From NCBI RefSeq assembly GCF_004379255.2, contig NC_056036.1:42371576-42435575 (forward strand): a stretch of DNA of 64,000 nucleotides, given 5' to 3'. Origin of the DNA: Salvia splendens (Eukaryota > Streptophyta > Magnoliopsida > Lamiales > Lamiaceae). The translations under genes were made by a program, and so were the position numbers. The notes under the pieces were generated by a model. That model had not been told where the DNA came from. It ran no database searches and saw only the letters and a program-made list of their open reading frames with translations. Below are positions 1 to 15,000 of the stretch, piece by piece; position 1 is the first letter of the stretch, and each line of letters begins with the position of its first letter.

Positions 1-3000
1 TAGGGATAGGTCACGTCCAAAGAAATCCAAACAATGATTTCTATCAAGAAATTTTCCAGCACCAATGCAGCATGAGGATGGAATATTCCTGGTTAATGAA
101 CTTCTGTCACTACTTTCAGAAAAAGAAACAGATAACTGTTTGATATCAATCTGTAGCAACCGATAGAAATCATTATCAGCAGGCGTAATCACATTACAGT
201 CAACTATCTCGAGACTAAAAGTAGTAGAGCCCTGAATATTCATAGTATCAGAAGGTAGTACTAGTTCATAAGGGCTCCAATCTGGTAGTGAGAAATAACC
301 AATCAACATCGCCAAAAAGTCCGGAGGCAACATGCAAAGGACATGCTGGACATAGAAACTCAATTCACTGTGTGAATTTTGTAACTGAGTGTTCCTTTTC
401 TTTAGACATATATTCAAGATAGGTGAATGGTTTGAAGATAAGGGTCCCCAAAGAAATTCATGAATTATTTTTTTCCACCATGATGTAGAAAGAGACGCCC
501 CTTCTGTAGAACATACCATTTCCAACATGTCTTCAGAAACGGTGACTACTGATTTTGCCAATGGCACCACAATAGTTCCAATAATGCAAGAGGCATCATG
601 AAAATGCATAGTGATGTTGGTAAGATTCAAATTGACAAGAACTGAATCCCTGTTTATAAATGTACACATGGAAGAATCAGAATCAAGATTAGAATTTACT
701 GGTGGCGTGGAAAACATCATTGTTCTGTCTGGAAGGCTAATTTCAGAGGGTCTGAATTTCTGGTCTCTCAAATTGAGTGTTTTATTAAACTTAAGCCTCA
801 TATCGTCAACCAAGTTTTCAAGGTTACAGAAATATTTTCCATCCTCAAATGTAGTAGAAGGGAAGTGATCCAACGGGATGTTTACTGATTCCTTTAAACC
901 AATTCCATTTGAAAGACTATGTTGCTTAGGATCAAAACCAAATATTGGCGAATTTTGATCTTCTACATTGTTTTTCTTGTCATCAAAATCAGAATGTCCA
1001 TAAAGTGCTATTTCGTCAAAGAAGCCAACCAGCTTCCGGACAATAAATGGATGGCAATGAATTTCAAGATCACTCGCACATATTGTGTATTTCTGAAGGA
1101 TCCACGAAGTATTTCTCATAGCAATAAAATGCAGAAAAGTGCAGTGAGGAGAAAGTGAAGTTTTATCTTCCAAAAGTCCATTTTGACCATCAACACTCAT
1201 GTTAGGCTGATTTTCTGATACAGAGCCCCGGATACTTGAGCAAAGCACATGGTTTTCACAATCATCATTTGCGGAACTAGCAGATATCTGACAAGCTTGA
1301 AGAGAAACCCAGCAATCTGGAAAATCTCTTTGGTCATACCTACAATGACAAACGAAAAACTTATAAAAGACTAGACATTTCCAGCTTCCATCAGAGCAGC
1401 AGAACATCAAACCTCAGACTTTTTAATATGCTACAAATGAAGTTGTAGCATGATGTCTTTTTTAAGTGTTTTGTAATTCCTGCAATAGCCAAGATCTCCA
1501 ACCATAACAAACTCCAAACTATGTGCGTAGAACAAATGAAACTTTCTGACATATAACTAACTAAAATGATCCAGCGGAAATCCGAGGTATGACTTGACAT
1601 GTTTATAGTTTGGATGAAAATGTATGCATAACAGCCAACAATTTTCATACTTTCGGAGGAAGTTTAGCTAAGTAAAAATAAAAGAAAATAATTGAAAAGG
1701 TTAGCAGATTACATTTCTCCAAGCATAAGAAGCCGGTTGCGATTTAACATTTTGTTTCAAAGTTAGGGTAACCCACATGCAGTGTTTGAAATGTTTGGAG
1801 GACTGGGAATACTGCTCACAAAACGAACCGAACGAACAAGAATATGCACTATCTCACAACAAAAGAAACAAGAACATCAACTTTTAAATGAGGTGAAGAA
1901 TATGTCGCATGCACGCACATAACTAACTCCAACCTCCTTTTTAGCAGAGAGTTAAAGTGTAAAAATAGCATACGTACCAAACACCTAGTTCCTGGAAATT
2001 GATGTTCAGTATGCATCCATCAGCCAAATTGTCTTCAAGATTAACTAGCAAATAAATTGCATCCAAACTAGCATCAACAGAGAACCAGGTATTCTCAGAG
2101 GCCTTCAAGCCATTTGACTTTTGTTCAATTGAATCTGAGGAGTCTGATGGATGAAGCATGCCAAACTGTGATATCAATCCCATAATTTCCCCATAAACAG
2201 AAGCAGAGAAGTGGGCCACAAGTGAGGGCACCTGTACCTGAACCTAAAAACAAAACAAAACAAAACAATACACATAAAAAATGTAAAGTGAAAAAAAATA
2301 ATATTAACAACAAATAATGGTGGCTAATCCACTCCTCATTCTTGATCCCTAATTCCTTATACAGTATGTTTAGACAAAAGAGGCTCAAACAAAATCCATA
2401 TCCGAAAAGAAAACACAAAAGGAATTTAAATAATGCTACCACTTATTATTCCCAAAAGAACCAAATGGTGCAAGAAACAATACTGCCATGGCTGTTCACT
2501 GAAAAGTAGTGTAGTCAACATTACCACTTACCTCAAAAACCTTTAGAACTGGTTCATCAGGTAAAATACAGGATACCAAGCTTGCAGAAGCACTAAATTT
2601 TTCAAGGAGGGGGAGAGTTACAGAAGAAGGCATGATTAGATTCATCTGCAAAAAAGTGACGTTTTAAAAAACACCCCGCATGTCCGTAAGAAATTAACTT
2701 GGACAGGTAAAACCACTGACCTCTGTATCAGATATCAGGATTTCAAAGTGATCATAGAGATTATGAAGCTGAAATCCAAATTCAGAACCTCTAGGACCAG
2801 ATCCAACATGATGCAAAAGATGAGATGTATCTCCGATGGGAGAAGCAGAAGAGTCTATTTCAGATTTGGATGTGAAGGAAATAGCTGATATATCTATAAC
2901 CTGCCAAAATGAATCTACTAAGAACAAAGAATAGAGAAATAAAACTTCCTAACACATATTAATCACTCAACTGTCACACTAAATAAGTAAAAGTATAGAA

Positions 3001-6000
3001 ACAATTCACTAACAGATATTTTGCAAAGTGCTATTCTACTAAACTAAAGTTAAGGCGCATGGGTTTGATAGAGAATAGAAACTGCTGGAGAGCAAGCCAT
3101 GCGATTCACCAAGGAGCAAAAAGCAGGGAACTATGCAGCAGAACCAATGGTACATCGATTAGGATATCTTTACAAACAAATGTTGGATATCTGCTCATTC
3201 AAATTATGGGATCTTCGATTGCCTATGAAGACCTCTATCACAGTGCAGACAAAATGTTCATTGTTATCAGTTAAACTAAGGGAAGGTCTTACATCTTGCG
3301 GAGGGGGTTTCATTTTATGTTTCCAATTACATAATCTATGTTTTAACAAAAATATTATCCCATTTGATTTCTTCACACTTACTTCATCAGGGCCAATCTA
3401 ATTATTTTCACATGGTTCGGATGGGCCAAGGTTAGGCTGACCTGGTGGGCTAAACGTGGCCTAAACTTTTGAAAAAAAAATCAGGTACAGGATTAGGTTT
3501 TACCAGCTTCTAAAAATGAATTAGAAAAGATAAATTCTTATAATTAGTTCCCAGTTTGAAAATTTTAGTTTGATAGAGTAGAAGCCCTAATAAAATTACG
3601 TTCCAATTGCACTAATGCGAAAACAATGTAGAAGTCTAGGTAACTAGAATCAGAAGTATAACTGGGGGCACATTAAGGAAAAAAGTAGTTAAATTATGTG
3701 GAAGAGACACGTGAATTTTTTCAGAGAAATAATTTCAAATTATTGTTTAGAAGATGTATCACCCACTTGTGAAAAGGGGAAAACAGAACACATTTGCAGT
3801 TAGCAAAATAAGGGTAACAAGGGTATGAAAAAGATACCGTATTATGCCCTCCATTATTAGCATGTCCCCATGGTATATTAATGGCAGTATTCAAAAGATT
3901 AATATCCCACATGATCTTCTTACGACTAGATAAAACATAGCTGCAAAACAAAATACAATGTAAAACTAAAAGATTATATAGGATGATATAAATGAGGAAG
4001 ACATTAAGAAGAGCACCCGACAAACACTATACGTACTCAAGTTTTGATAGAAGTCGTGAGTTAGGATCATCAATTCCATTTAGAGACAGCAGGATCTGAA
4101 AGAACAATAAAAGTAATATCGTGAAAACACTGTTCACCCTTATTTCCTATAATAAACCCAATCTCATGTAGATAAATGCAAACGGACATCCAGGTAAGAT
4201 CTGCGGCTCTTATGCATAACATTATAACAATATATAAAGATAAAAGAAAATCAGAAAAAGATGATGTTGATCCTACACATAATTTGAGACATGTTGGTGA
4301 ACACTTTAAAACCACAGGTTAATGGTATATTAATTGCAAGTAGCTCACTCAATTCTCACGATATAATCAAGACAAAGTGAAAGAAATGAAGAGAGTAGTA
4401 CAACATCAATGATATTTCGGTCAAACTGGGCAGTCATATTCTTGCACACCACAAGAGTCAAGCAAAGAGAATATTGGAACTTTCTAAATGCCTTATGTTA
4501 CCCTCTGCTGTTGAAAGCTCATGTGGTGTAGAACATCTAAGAAATCCAAAATATTCTTTAAAGGCTCTGAATCACAAAATAGTTCGGTTGGACTAAGTGT
4601 CACCTGAATACAGAAACTGGCAGTCATCAAAACCCCAAGAAACAGAAAGAAAATAGAATTGTAGATCAATGTTGTTGCAGTCTGAAATAAATGAAGGACT
4701 TCAGAGCTAAGGGACATAGGAAAACCTTCACTGATAAATTACTATTAGAACTGGGTGGGGGCATCTCCACTTTGATATCCAAAGAGGGAAGGTGCTTGCC
4801 AAAAACAGCATCCTCTGAATTCATCTGCGAACAATCAACTTCAAGTACAATCAACTGAAAACATATAAATTCATGATATCCAAATATATGCATGACCCAT
4901 TTGGTCAGTGACAACAACTCGCGTAGAAACCCATGATAATAATTAGTCGAGCAATTTCAACATATGAATACAGGGGATAAGATAATCAACTGAAACAACA
5001 GATTCACTAGAAGATCATAAAACAAAAAAAATACCATTTCCAGATACTATAGCCTTTATCAATCCAGACATGTGCCAATAGCATATCACATGAAACTAAT
5101 TTCTACATAAAGAAACTAATTGACTGATTGAAGTCATCTTACATCCGTGTACTTCTCTATGTAAATCATATCCAAATTATACTAGGGGAAATAAAAGCTA
5201 CTAAAACGATGAAAAAATGTAGACAAGTAAGAATATATGGACCTTTTTTGATGAAAGAATAATTTGACTGTTGAATGGATTGAGTATCTTCGCAGAGTTG
5301 ACTGAGGCAGTAATGGCAGCAGATTTATCCCGGACCTTAGCCTTGATAGAAATCCCACTGAGCATCAAGTCAGCAATATTCCGACCCAGTTTCCTAAATG
5401 ACCACCAGAATCACAAATAGTATAATACTTTGATGCGCTATAATGGTAAAATCAATCATTAGATATGCATGCTTCTATCTAGAGGAAAGCAAGGGCTAGG
5501 GAGGATGATAATATCACAGATCATCAATATACAAGATCGACCAAGTATGCAAACTATGAACTCAAATCCAAAATCGACTATATAATAAGCAGAACCAATG
5601 GGACCCCTAAGTACCTAATCAGCCATCTCTTTACCATGCAACCAATCACATGAGAGAAGTATCTAATTTTGTTAGCCACTAGGACTTCATCAATATTACT
5701 CTTAAAAGTTCAAACATGACATGCTGCAAAATGATTTTAACATACTATATAAGCACAGTAGATCAGCCTGATTACTTTTAGGAGAAATAGTGTCGCCCAC
5801 ATACGAAATCTTAACCTTTCCCTCGCCCACAAGGCCACAACATAATCAATGAACAATGAAACAGTTGTGGCTTTGCTGCTTAAACATCAGCCAAAATATT
5901 AAAGAGAAAGGGAGAAAGAGGGCACAGTGTGCCAAACCAATCTAAAAGCATACTGTGTCGGCTGGCTTGCTTGGATACTGCTTCGCCCCCTTGCCTAATT

Positions 6001-9000
6001 AATCTAAAGGCGCAGGTGAATTACTAGTGACAACAAAAATTCTAGACTTAGTAGCCATGTATTACCCACACAACACAACTTAGCCGCTGAAGTTGCAAAA
6101 GATCTTAATTTAGTTCACCACCAAATGCATCACCAAAGCACTTACTTACAAAGTTATTGTAAATTTGTAACTATATCAGAGAAGTCATACAGAACAAATT
6201 ACGTACATGCTCCGGAGCTTGGTATGAATATCAGAAATATTGATCTTCACTGAATAAAAGTACACCTCTTCCTTAATAGCAGAGTCTCCAATCACTGCAG
6301 GGGCGGGATAAAATTTTGTCGCCTCGTATATATCCTTCAGAAAGATATGTCAAATCCTCAGTACCAACCAAGTTATACATGTCTAATACTCCAGCAGTTC
6401 AGTGAAATCTATATATTGATTGAAAGATTGAACTAAACAACTACTTTCATACTTTGATCGCATCATCTGAAATGACACCAGAGAATTGATTAGTAACATC
6501 TGTTCCACCAGCTCCAAGCATCCCATAAGATAGCCAATTCAACCATCCACGGGGTTTGTTAGGAGGCTGATCATCATCTACTGACTTGTTCATGTTTTCA
6601 CCATTGCTACCATACTTTGAGGATGGATTTACCAGGAAATCCTGCCAGAAAAGGGAGCATAATTACAAGGAACACTACTCTGATGAAATGACAATTAGGT
6701 GTGTGTTTTTCCACTAGTAGCTTTCCAAATAGTGAGTGGAAGAAATGGGCGGACAGTTCAAAACTTTGATAAAGATAGTTAAGGAAGACATTCTAAATCT
6801 TGGTGTAACTTGCAAACTAAGTGCCGTTATGCTGACCCCGCAGGTAGGAGCAATGATCTATAATGATGATGATGCTGAATTTCAGTTGGTTGCAACGACG
6901 ATGAGATATGCAGTAGGACTGGATAAGCTGCCAGCTAAATTAATCTAAAATATGTTAAACTGATGGCGTTGGCCTTACTATAAGCTAAATGCAATAAGAA
7001 AGATGACAAACAAATTTGTTAGTGGTCATTTTACCTCTAGTTCCTGTTCGGCAACAGCTCTGTAATTCAAAATATCCTCTATATCAGTGACTTTTTCCAT
7101 TTCCTCCAGCTCCTGCTCGACATCTTCATCTATCATCTGATGGTTGGAATCAGAACAAACGGTTATTAAAGGGAGCAAGAGACTATAGAACAGAAAGAGA
7201 GAGTTAGAAAGCACCATTTTTAAGGTTTCAATAATATATAATTCAAAGGTAAGTATAAGTAGCTCAATGTTACTAGATATACCGTATTGTGGCGGTCAAA
7301 CATAAATGGATTAAGAATTCCAGAAAATGGTGACAAAATATAACTTTAAGTAGGAAAATGTGATATTCACATGATTTTTTTTAAATTAAATTTTTTAAAC
7401 ATAAATGAAACTGGAAACAGCCAAACATTGAAATTTATCATCTCATTCCCTTTAAAGTCAAACAAAGGGAAAGTGGCATTCTCAGTCTTTTATTTGTGTA
7501 TATATCCTAAATTCAATCTTCAATATTGTGGCTACTTTTATAATATAATGTTCATGATGCTTTCCAGTTTAAGTTCCATTCCCTATTTCTACCCAATACT
7601 ATTTGTCAGAAAATCTAGTGCATAACTTCAGAAGTACGGCTCCTGTTTAAGCATTTAAGCACGTGGAAAAACTATCTCACCTGGTCATGTCTGAGGCATT
7701 TCAACTTGGCCTTATACAAGTTCACATACTTCCGGCGAGAGTTTCTACCATTGAAACATAATAAAGACATTAATATACAAATTTCCAAATGAAGATGCAA
7801 GGGAGATGTCAGTGCATTTAAACTATTCTGACATTCATATTACCATAAATGTAATAAACCACATAAGCATATCATGAAGAAATAGAACAATGTACATGAT
7901 TTCTCTTATCTCAATTCCCTTGGTCTCTCTCACATTAGCTTTCTCACTTTCAATGAGAAGCACTCCATTACAAAGTCTAGGCAATTGATGCTTGCTATAT
8001 TTATCTACACGGGATTCATCCTTAGCAAGAATGAATGTCCTTTAATTGGATGAAAAATTCATATGCTTTTCATTCCAAGCAGGCAAGCATATATGTTTTG
8101 ATGCACTTAATGGTGTTTTATAAACATAAAAGAAGTTAATTCACATTTCCTTCAGGAGGTAGCTTCTCTGCAATCTGGTTGACTAACTAAGAGATGAAAT
8201 TAATTCGATTGCACTTGTAAGGCAAAAGCATAATGAGTATACTTTAGCTTTATAAATGCATCATTACATGTCTCGGTAGTCTGCATTGCTGCTTCATCAA
8301 TCCCAGTATGACAAGATTAAAAGATACTCCCTCCGTCCCCAAAGAGTATGAACTTTGGGTTCGGCACGGGTTTTAATGCATTATTGGTAAAGTAAGCGAG
8401 AGATAGATAGAGAAAGTTTTTTAAGTATTGTTAGTGGAGAATGGGTCCCACCTCATTAGAGAGAAGAGAGTTTCCAAAATTGAAAGTTCATACTCTTTGG
8501 GGACGGACGAACAAGGAAATAGTGCATACTCTTTAGGGACGGAGGGAGTACTATTCACAATCGAGTAATCCTATCAATACAGGAGTTCCGAATTCTCTCT
8601 TTTCATTACATAAATATCAGAAACCTTAAATAAATATCACCAGAAAGAAGTACCCAATAGAATTTTTCAGCCAAAATAATAAAATCATCACCACCATCAT
8701 ACCGACTAGCATATCTACAACTTCAAGACCTCTGCAATGCAGATTAATTCAAATGCAAGTTGAACATAATAAACAATAATGAGAGACAACAGCGTTTGAT
8801 AACAAGGTCAAGTGCAGTAGCCAGCACTCAACAATATTACAAATGATAACTTTTACAAATCAACTTACAGCCTCTCTGCGAAGTACTTCCAAGAAGTTCT
8901 TCTCAGCCTCCTACGAACATCAGAAAGAACAGACTCTTGAGCATAGTGCCACCATGCCTTTTGCCACCCCTTAAGCTTTTCCTTTAAAGGGCTCCACCAA

Positions 9001-12000
9001 GGCCGATAACACCCATAACTACAAGATGAAAGATAACAAAATAAACCAGAGTTGTTTAAATTCAAAGCAGTTCATATTTTGATAAGCAGTGCCAAATTAA
9101 AAAGGATCAAAGAACATACGGGAGGATATATGAATGAGAAATGGAAAGAACGTGGTCCCAATTACTATTGCTGCACAAGTAGTTTATGGCATAAAAGGTG
9201 CTACTCCCTCCGTTCCCTCATAGTTGAGTCATTTTTCCATTTCGGGAAGTTCCCTCATAGTTGAGTCATTTCCATATATAGTAACCTTTTTCTCTTTCTT
9301 AATTTACTCTCTCTTACTACTTTATTCACTTTTTATTGTATTCTCTCTACCTTTTTCTCTTTCTTACTTTTTTATCTATTTATTTAACTCATTCAATATT
9401 CTTTTCTTAAACTCCGTGCTGAAAAGTTTCGCCCTAACTATGAGGGAATGGAGGGAGTATTATTTTTTTTAAATGGTTAATACTTAATACAGCATGAGGC
9501 TGAATTTGGTTTACATATTTATGGGGATTTATATCCCTCAAAGCTGAGGGATAACCTGAATAGAAAAAAAGGCACTGTCAGGAAGTCCTGACAATGCATT
9601 CAAGTGACATATAGAGGCTGCTAACATAAAACAACAGGAACATGAGCATAAACTAGTGAAGAACACAAGTGGCTAACAAAGAAATTGATTAGATAACTAG
9701 CCAAAATAATAAAGAATTCAAATGAATAGGCATTCAGATCTCATCACAAACAGTTAGCAAGTTCATCCTGCAATTTAATTTTATTTGAAAATTGCAGGAT
9801 AAAAGATCTCAAAGTAAATGTAGTGTGATAACCTGTTCCCAGTTCCAGATTGACATATAAACACGCAAAAAAAAACGGTTGTCTTAAAACTAAGCCATTT
9901 ACAAATCAAATACTGAGAAAAAGATGATAACATAACAGCAAGCTTACTTCTCTCTCAGTTGACATAATGATACATAATCAAGAAGAGACAGTATCTGCTG
10001 CAATTGATTCTCATCCATTGAGGTAGCCTATAAAGCACAATACTAAAAAAAATGATCAGAAGATTCAGATAAAAAAGATGCGATGCAAGAATGCAAAATT
10101 TGTAGTGAACATTGACTGTACCATGCTAGCTAGCTCAATGTTGACAGTATACTGCGGAGCATCATTTAGTAGTTTCCCTGATTTGTTTACCTACATGAAA
10201 TTGAAGAAAGCTCAAGTAGGCGTGACAAAAATTGTGTCATATATCAATTTAATAACTTTGTAGCAGAGATAGGTACTATGCCAGACATTATCATCATCAT
10301 CATATTGGTCAGCTTACAATCATATCCGCAACAGACAAACAGCAGACAGCTTAATTTAAGGATCGATGGGTAGTATCACTAGGGAGAGTACATAGGAAAC
10401 AAATTTTTGTTAATGTAAGTTAAATTGCTGCAATTACAACTTAGAATAATGTAATTTATAAGAAAGGAGCAAGAATACTCTATTCAGTAATAAAATAGTA
10501 ATAAAGTTCTGAGGGATAGTTCAACATTATTTTAGCCAAATATGCAAGAACAAGATACATAAAATGTATCAGAATTCGTCTAGTGTTTTTCATGTTCAAT
10601 AACAATTCCAATAAACAATTAAATTCAGATTTGAGCAACCATATTTCCCTGCAGTATTAGCAAAACCATCAAGCTCTAGCTAGCAGATACAACCATCATG
10701 AAAAATTTTATACCAATATATATAAAAAAATCTTAACACAAATAAAGTTGATATACCCAATCATTTAGCAGTTATGAGTTTATGTTATTTGTAGATGTTT
10801 CAAATAAAAGGAAATTCAGAACTTGACCAGGCATATGAAGTACATTTTTTCATTTCTTAATTAGAGAAAAGTAGGTTTCAGGTGATTAAGAGTACCATAG
10901 TCAGGTATAAAAGGTTGACCATATGTGAGTACTTCTAGTTCTTGAGTGGTAACAAGTTTATACCCATGAGGAGTAAAAGTTTAAAAATAGAGTAACTCAT
11001 AATAAAATCAAGCATTAAATGTTTTGGAAATAAAATTACTAACAAGACACAAGTGGAATTTATTAATAAAATGAAGGTACGCGGAATGAGCAATACCATA
11101 GTGAGTGAAAAATACACTCTAGCATACAATGGTCTGGCATAAAAAGTTAAGACATGTAAGAAATTAAGAATACTGCTGGCTCAAACACTTTACTCAAGGA
11201 TGCAAAACATAAAACGATAATATTATTACCTATGATAGAAGCCAAAGATGCTTACCGACAAAGATACTGATACATTGAGAGGAGCTAATATTGACGAATA
11301 TTTATTATCCTCCAGTTCTTCCATTCCCATACTATTCGAAATGTGAGTATTCTCCATCTTCGAATCACTAGCTTCTCCGTAGGTATCACAATAAAGTTCT
11401 AAATTCTGAATTTCAATCAATTTGTTGACTCGACCCCCTTTAACTTTTGTAGTTGCCGATCTGAAAGAAAACTTAAATATACAAAATTGGAATAAAAAGA
11501 AAACTGGAACAAACTTCTGAATTCTAAACTTTCCACAAGGACCCAAGAAAGCCAATTGTTGATCTATCGGTGTGAATAAGTATTTCGCAAAAGTTGAGGC
11601 ATGTGACAAGATTGCTTAATGGTTCGCTCACATTTGGTGGATAAAGTTGTGATCGCCAAGTCAATTTTAGTGACTTTCTTTCTTTGTTTTTTCACCCAGA
11701 AACAGAAACATCATTATACTATTACAACCAGTGGACATAGCATTCACTCCAAATGTCGTTATTTGTTCTTTTTCTAAAGGGTGGAGGGGGTAATAAAATG
11801 TTAAGGTATTAACTATTACCACTGAGCCAAAACAGTGAAATTTGCCACAATAATGTGTTCCAAACTTAGCTTCCACATTTACGAAGAAGGCTGTAGCTAC
11901 CACAATAACATGCTAATTAAACAAAAAAACAAGATCCAAGGTAAGGAAGTATACCCGAAAGCAGTTTGTTTCATAATTGTCAAACTTGAAAACTTCAGTC

Positions 12001-15000
12001 CAAACCGCAGATCTTCCTGCAAAACATCAAGTCCAAATAATACAAATTACCATTACAAATTCATGACCATGTCTGGGGAATATGAAGAACTAGATCTAAG
12101 AAATTAACAATAAACTAGAATTTGGTAATGAGTTAGGTCATAAATTTCACAAATTACAAAGAATGTAACAAAAAACAAACTAAAGCTGGCTCCCAAACTA
12201 TCAAGAGAAACAATCATCCCAACTAAACTCTTGTTGAAAAGAGATATAGACACGGTCCACATAGATCATTCAGATAGTGATAGAGAAACAATATTGAAAC
12301 ATACAAGCTTAGATTAGTTGACCTCAGTGAGTTGGATTGTCAAATGAACCTAAATATACACAATTCAAGATCCTTAGCCAAAATAATGCTCTTTCTCGCA
12401 CGCATACCCAGTATGAAATAACATTCTGCATTTTTCTGTTCTGTCTAATGAAAGGAATATTGATAGTCTGATATTGAAACTTAAACACCATTTAGCATGT
12501 GAGTTTGACAAAAGATCTATATTGTTCTAGTGCCAGTAGGGTGGCAAGGTATACTCTAGTAAATGAGCATACTAAAACAGAGCTCACGAACCCATTTAGT
12601 CTGCGAAAATTAGACACAAAGCAATGATCGACCGAACATGAAGTAATAAATAAGATCTTTAGAGTTTGAAGTAATTGTGTCAAAAAATAATTTAATACAG
12701 TTTGAAGGTAAAGACTCATGGGAATCAGTAAACAAATAGGATTCAGCATATATTTATGATTGATAAAAAATCATACCGCTGCACTCTGTTTTTCACAGTA
12801 GAGGACATGAACATTTCTGATGGATACTTGGATGCTGTCAAGAATCTTGGACATAATGCAGGAAAGTTAGAGAGAAAGTGAGTACAAGGGGAAATTAGAG
12901 AAAGAGGGTAAAAGTGATTAACTGAAATGTTGTGCCAAGAGGAAAAGTAGAGCACTAGTAAATGCCAAGTATGATCAATAAACCAAAAAAATAACTTTGT
13001 GAAACTATCAAGGATATTGTTATAATTATTAGATTGAAAATAACATCCTCTGAGATAGAACATCATTTGTTAGATGAGATTGTTAGTAGCGATACGAATG
13101 AACGAAAGAAAGATAACAAGAATTCAAGAGAAGAAGCTAGCACATTTTTTAAACGTTTTAGTATGTCTTAAATATCTTCCTTAATTGATATTGAATGCGC
13201 CAATGTTGGTTCATGAGATAGATCACTGAAAAATAAGCTTATCTTCCCAAAATACAAGATGTAGGCCAAAACTTGGAGAGATGTTCTAACCAGAGAATGA
13301 AACACGATTACCAGCTTGCAGATAGCAAAATAGTACCTTAGCAGTGATGTGTGAAATAAAAGAATTTCCAGTCTGATTGTCTGCAATAGATATGTTTTCG
13401 TGAGAAACATTTTAAACCAAAATGATGTTCATGATGAGAGGAAACAGTCTTGACAAGGTAGTCATTATGAGAAATAATAACATGTAGTCATTTTGTATGC
13501 TATATGCTAGTTTCTACATGGGTACCGTATATCAAAGATAAAGGTGGTCACAGCAAGTACTGCTGATTGATAATAAAACACAGAATTAACAAAATTGCTC
13601 TTACTCAGCATAATAATTCACTTTCACTCAATAACCAAAAACCCAATAAATTCATAGCAATAAAGAATTTTGTGGATTAACAAATTCCATAATCGAGGGA
13701 CAGATAATCAAAGTCAGCATCCTCACCACATACACGTCTTGATAGCTTTGCAAGTTCAGCTGCTGCAAGCTGGGCCTTTTTGCTTGCATATTCTCTTCTT
13801 TTAATAGCATCCATTGCCCACTGCAGCCAACACCAGTCAACAACAAAAAAAATGTAGTGTCACAACTCAAAAGGGTAAAGAATTCATTGATGTTAACGGG
13901 AAATGCTGGTAGGTTCCCCTTGTATCCTCCCCTAAACACATCATGTGTATCTGAGATCCTAGACCTTGACAAATACATTGAACCCTTCTGATTTACCAAA
14001 CACTACTACATTACTCAAAGGGCTACCAGAACCACCCACTTTCAATCACTCAAATCATAGTTGAAGGATTTTGTCTTTGGTTTAGTGCATATTGTGTTAT
14101 CTGTGTCGATTAATTTCAGTCAGGGCTTCTCGATGATGTAATGGAACTCATCAATACAACTAAAGTATTAAATCAATAAAGATGCAGAGGAAAATGTGAT
14201 TTGCTTCGCGACTTGCAGAAGAACGTGTTGTTTATAATGTTCACGTCTCTAATTTTCATGGCAACAATCTAAAAAGAAAATTACCTCCTTGTCATCTCTT
14301 TGAGAGAGACAAATATATACATCCTCCAGAATGATTATGATCGGGTCCCACCCTAGTTTCTTCCAAGGAATTTTGATGCTTAACTTCCCAACCCGGCCTA
14401 TGAAAGCAAATACATAGAGGTCGTCACATGATAGAATATACAACCTCTCAAATCAACAAAACAATATTGGTAATAGAAGATAGGTTTATCCTTAAAGGCC
14501 AAATAAGAGAAGCAAAAAACTAACTATAGATGCTGGCAATGCAATAAGGCAATAAGTCATACAGCATATTAATATATTTCTCCACTGAAACACACAATGG
14601 CCTCTTTTAACTCAGACTATCCATCAACCAACCTACTCGTGTTTTATTTTTGTCTTATGCAACTTAGTAGTCGTCATATCCATCCCATTAAAGGCAGCAT
14701 GAATTGCCACAATAACATATAGAACTAACTAAGCTTTCGACAGGTAAGCTAGCTTTTACAAAAAGCATAAATTTCATCGTCATATCCATCCCAGCTCTTA
14801 TTGGTGAACGCATAAATTTCTAATATTATGACAAGAGCGGATGAGATTTTGTGTGGCCTGGTGGTGGGTTCAAAACCTACGGATTTCAAGTACTCTTTGA
14901 ATCTGATTCTATAACTCCTATTAGACTTTTGAAGTGGTGTAATGTAGCTCATTTGGAGTTCTGCTTTCTGGTACCTCATCCCTTTTAACTTATTTCCGCT

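Noticed and set aside
4393..4440. Possible VPS13 exon reading NMTAQFDRNIIDV
   Set aside because: Direct joining of 4502 to 4095 keeps the frame and gives a continuous family-like sequence, so this segment is better left as intron.
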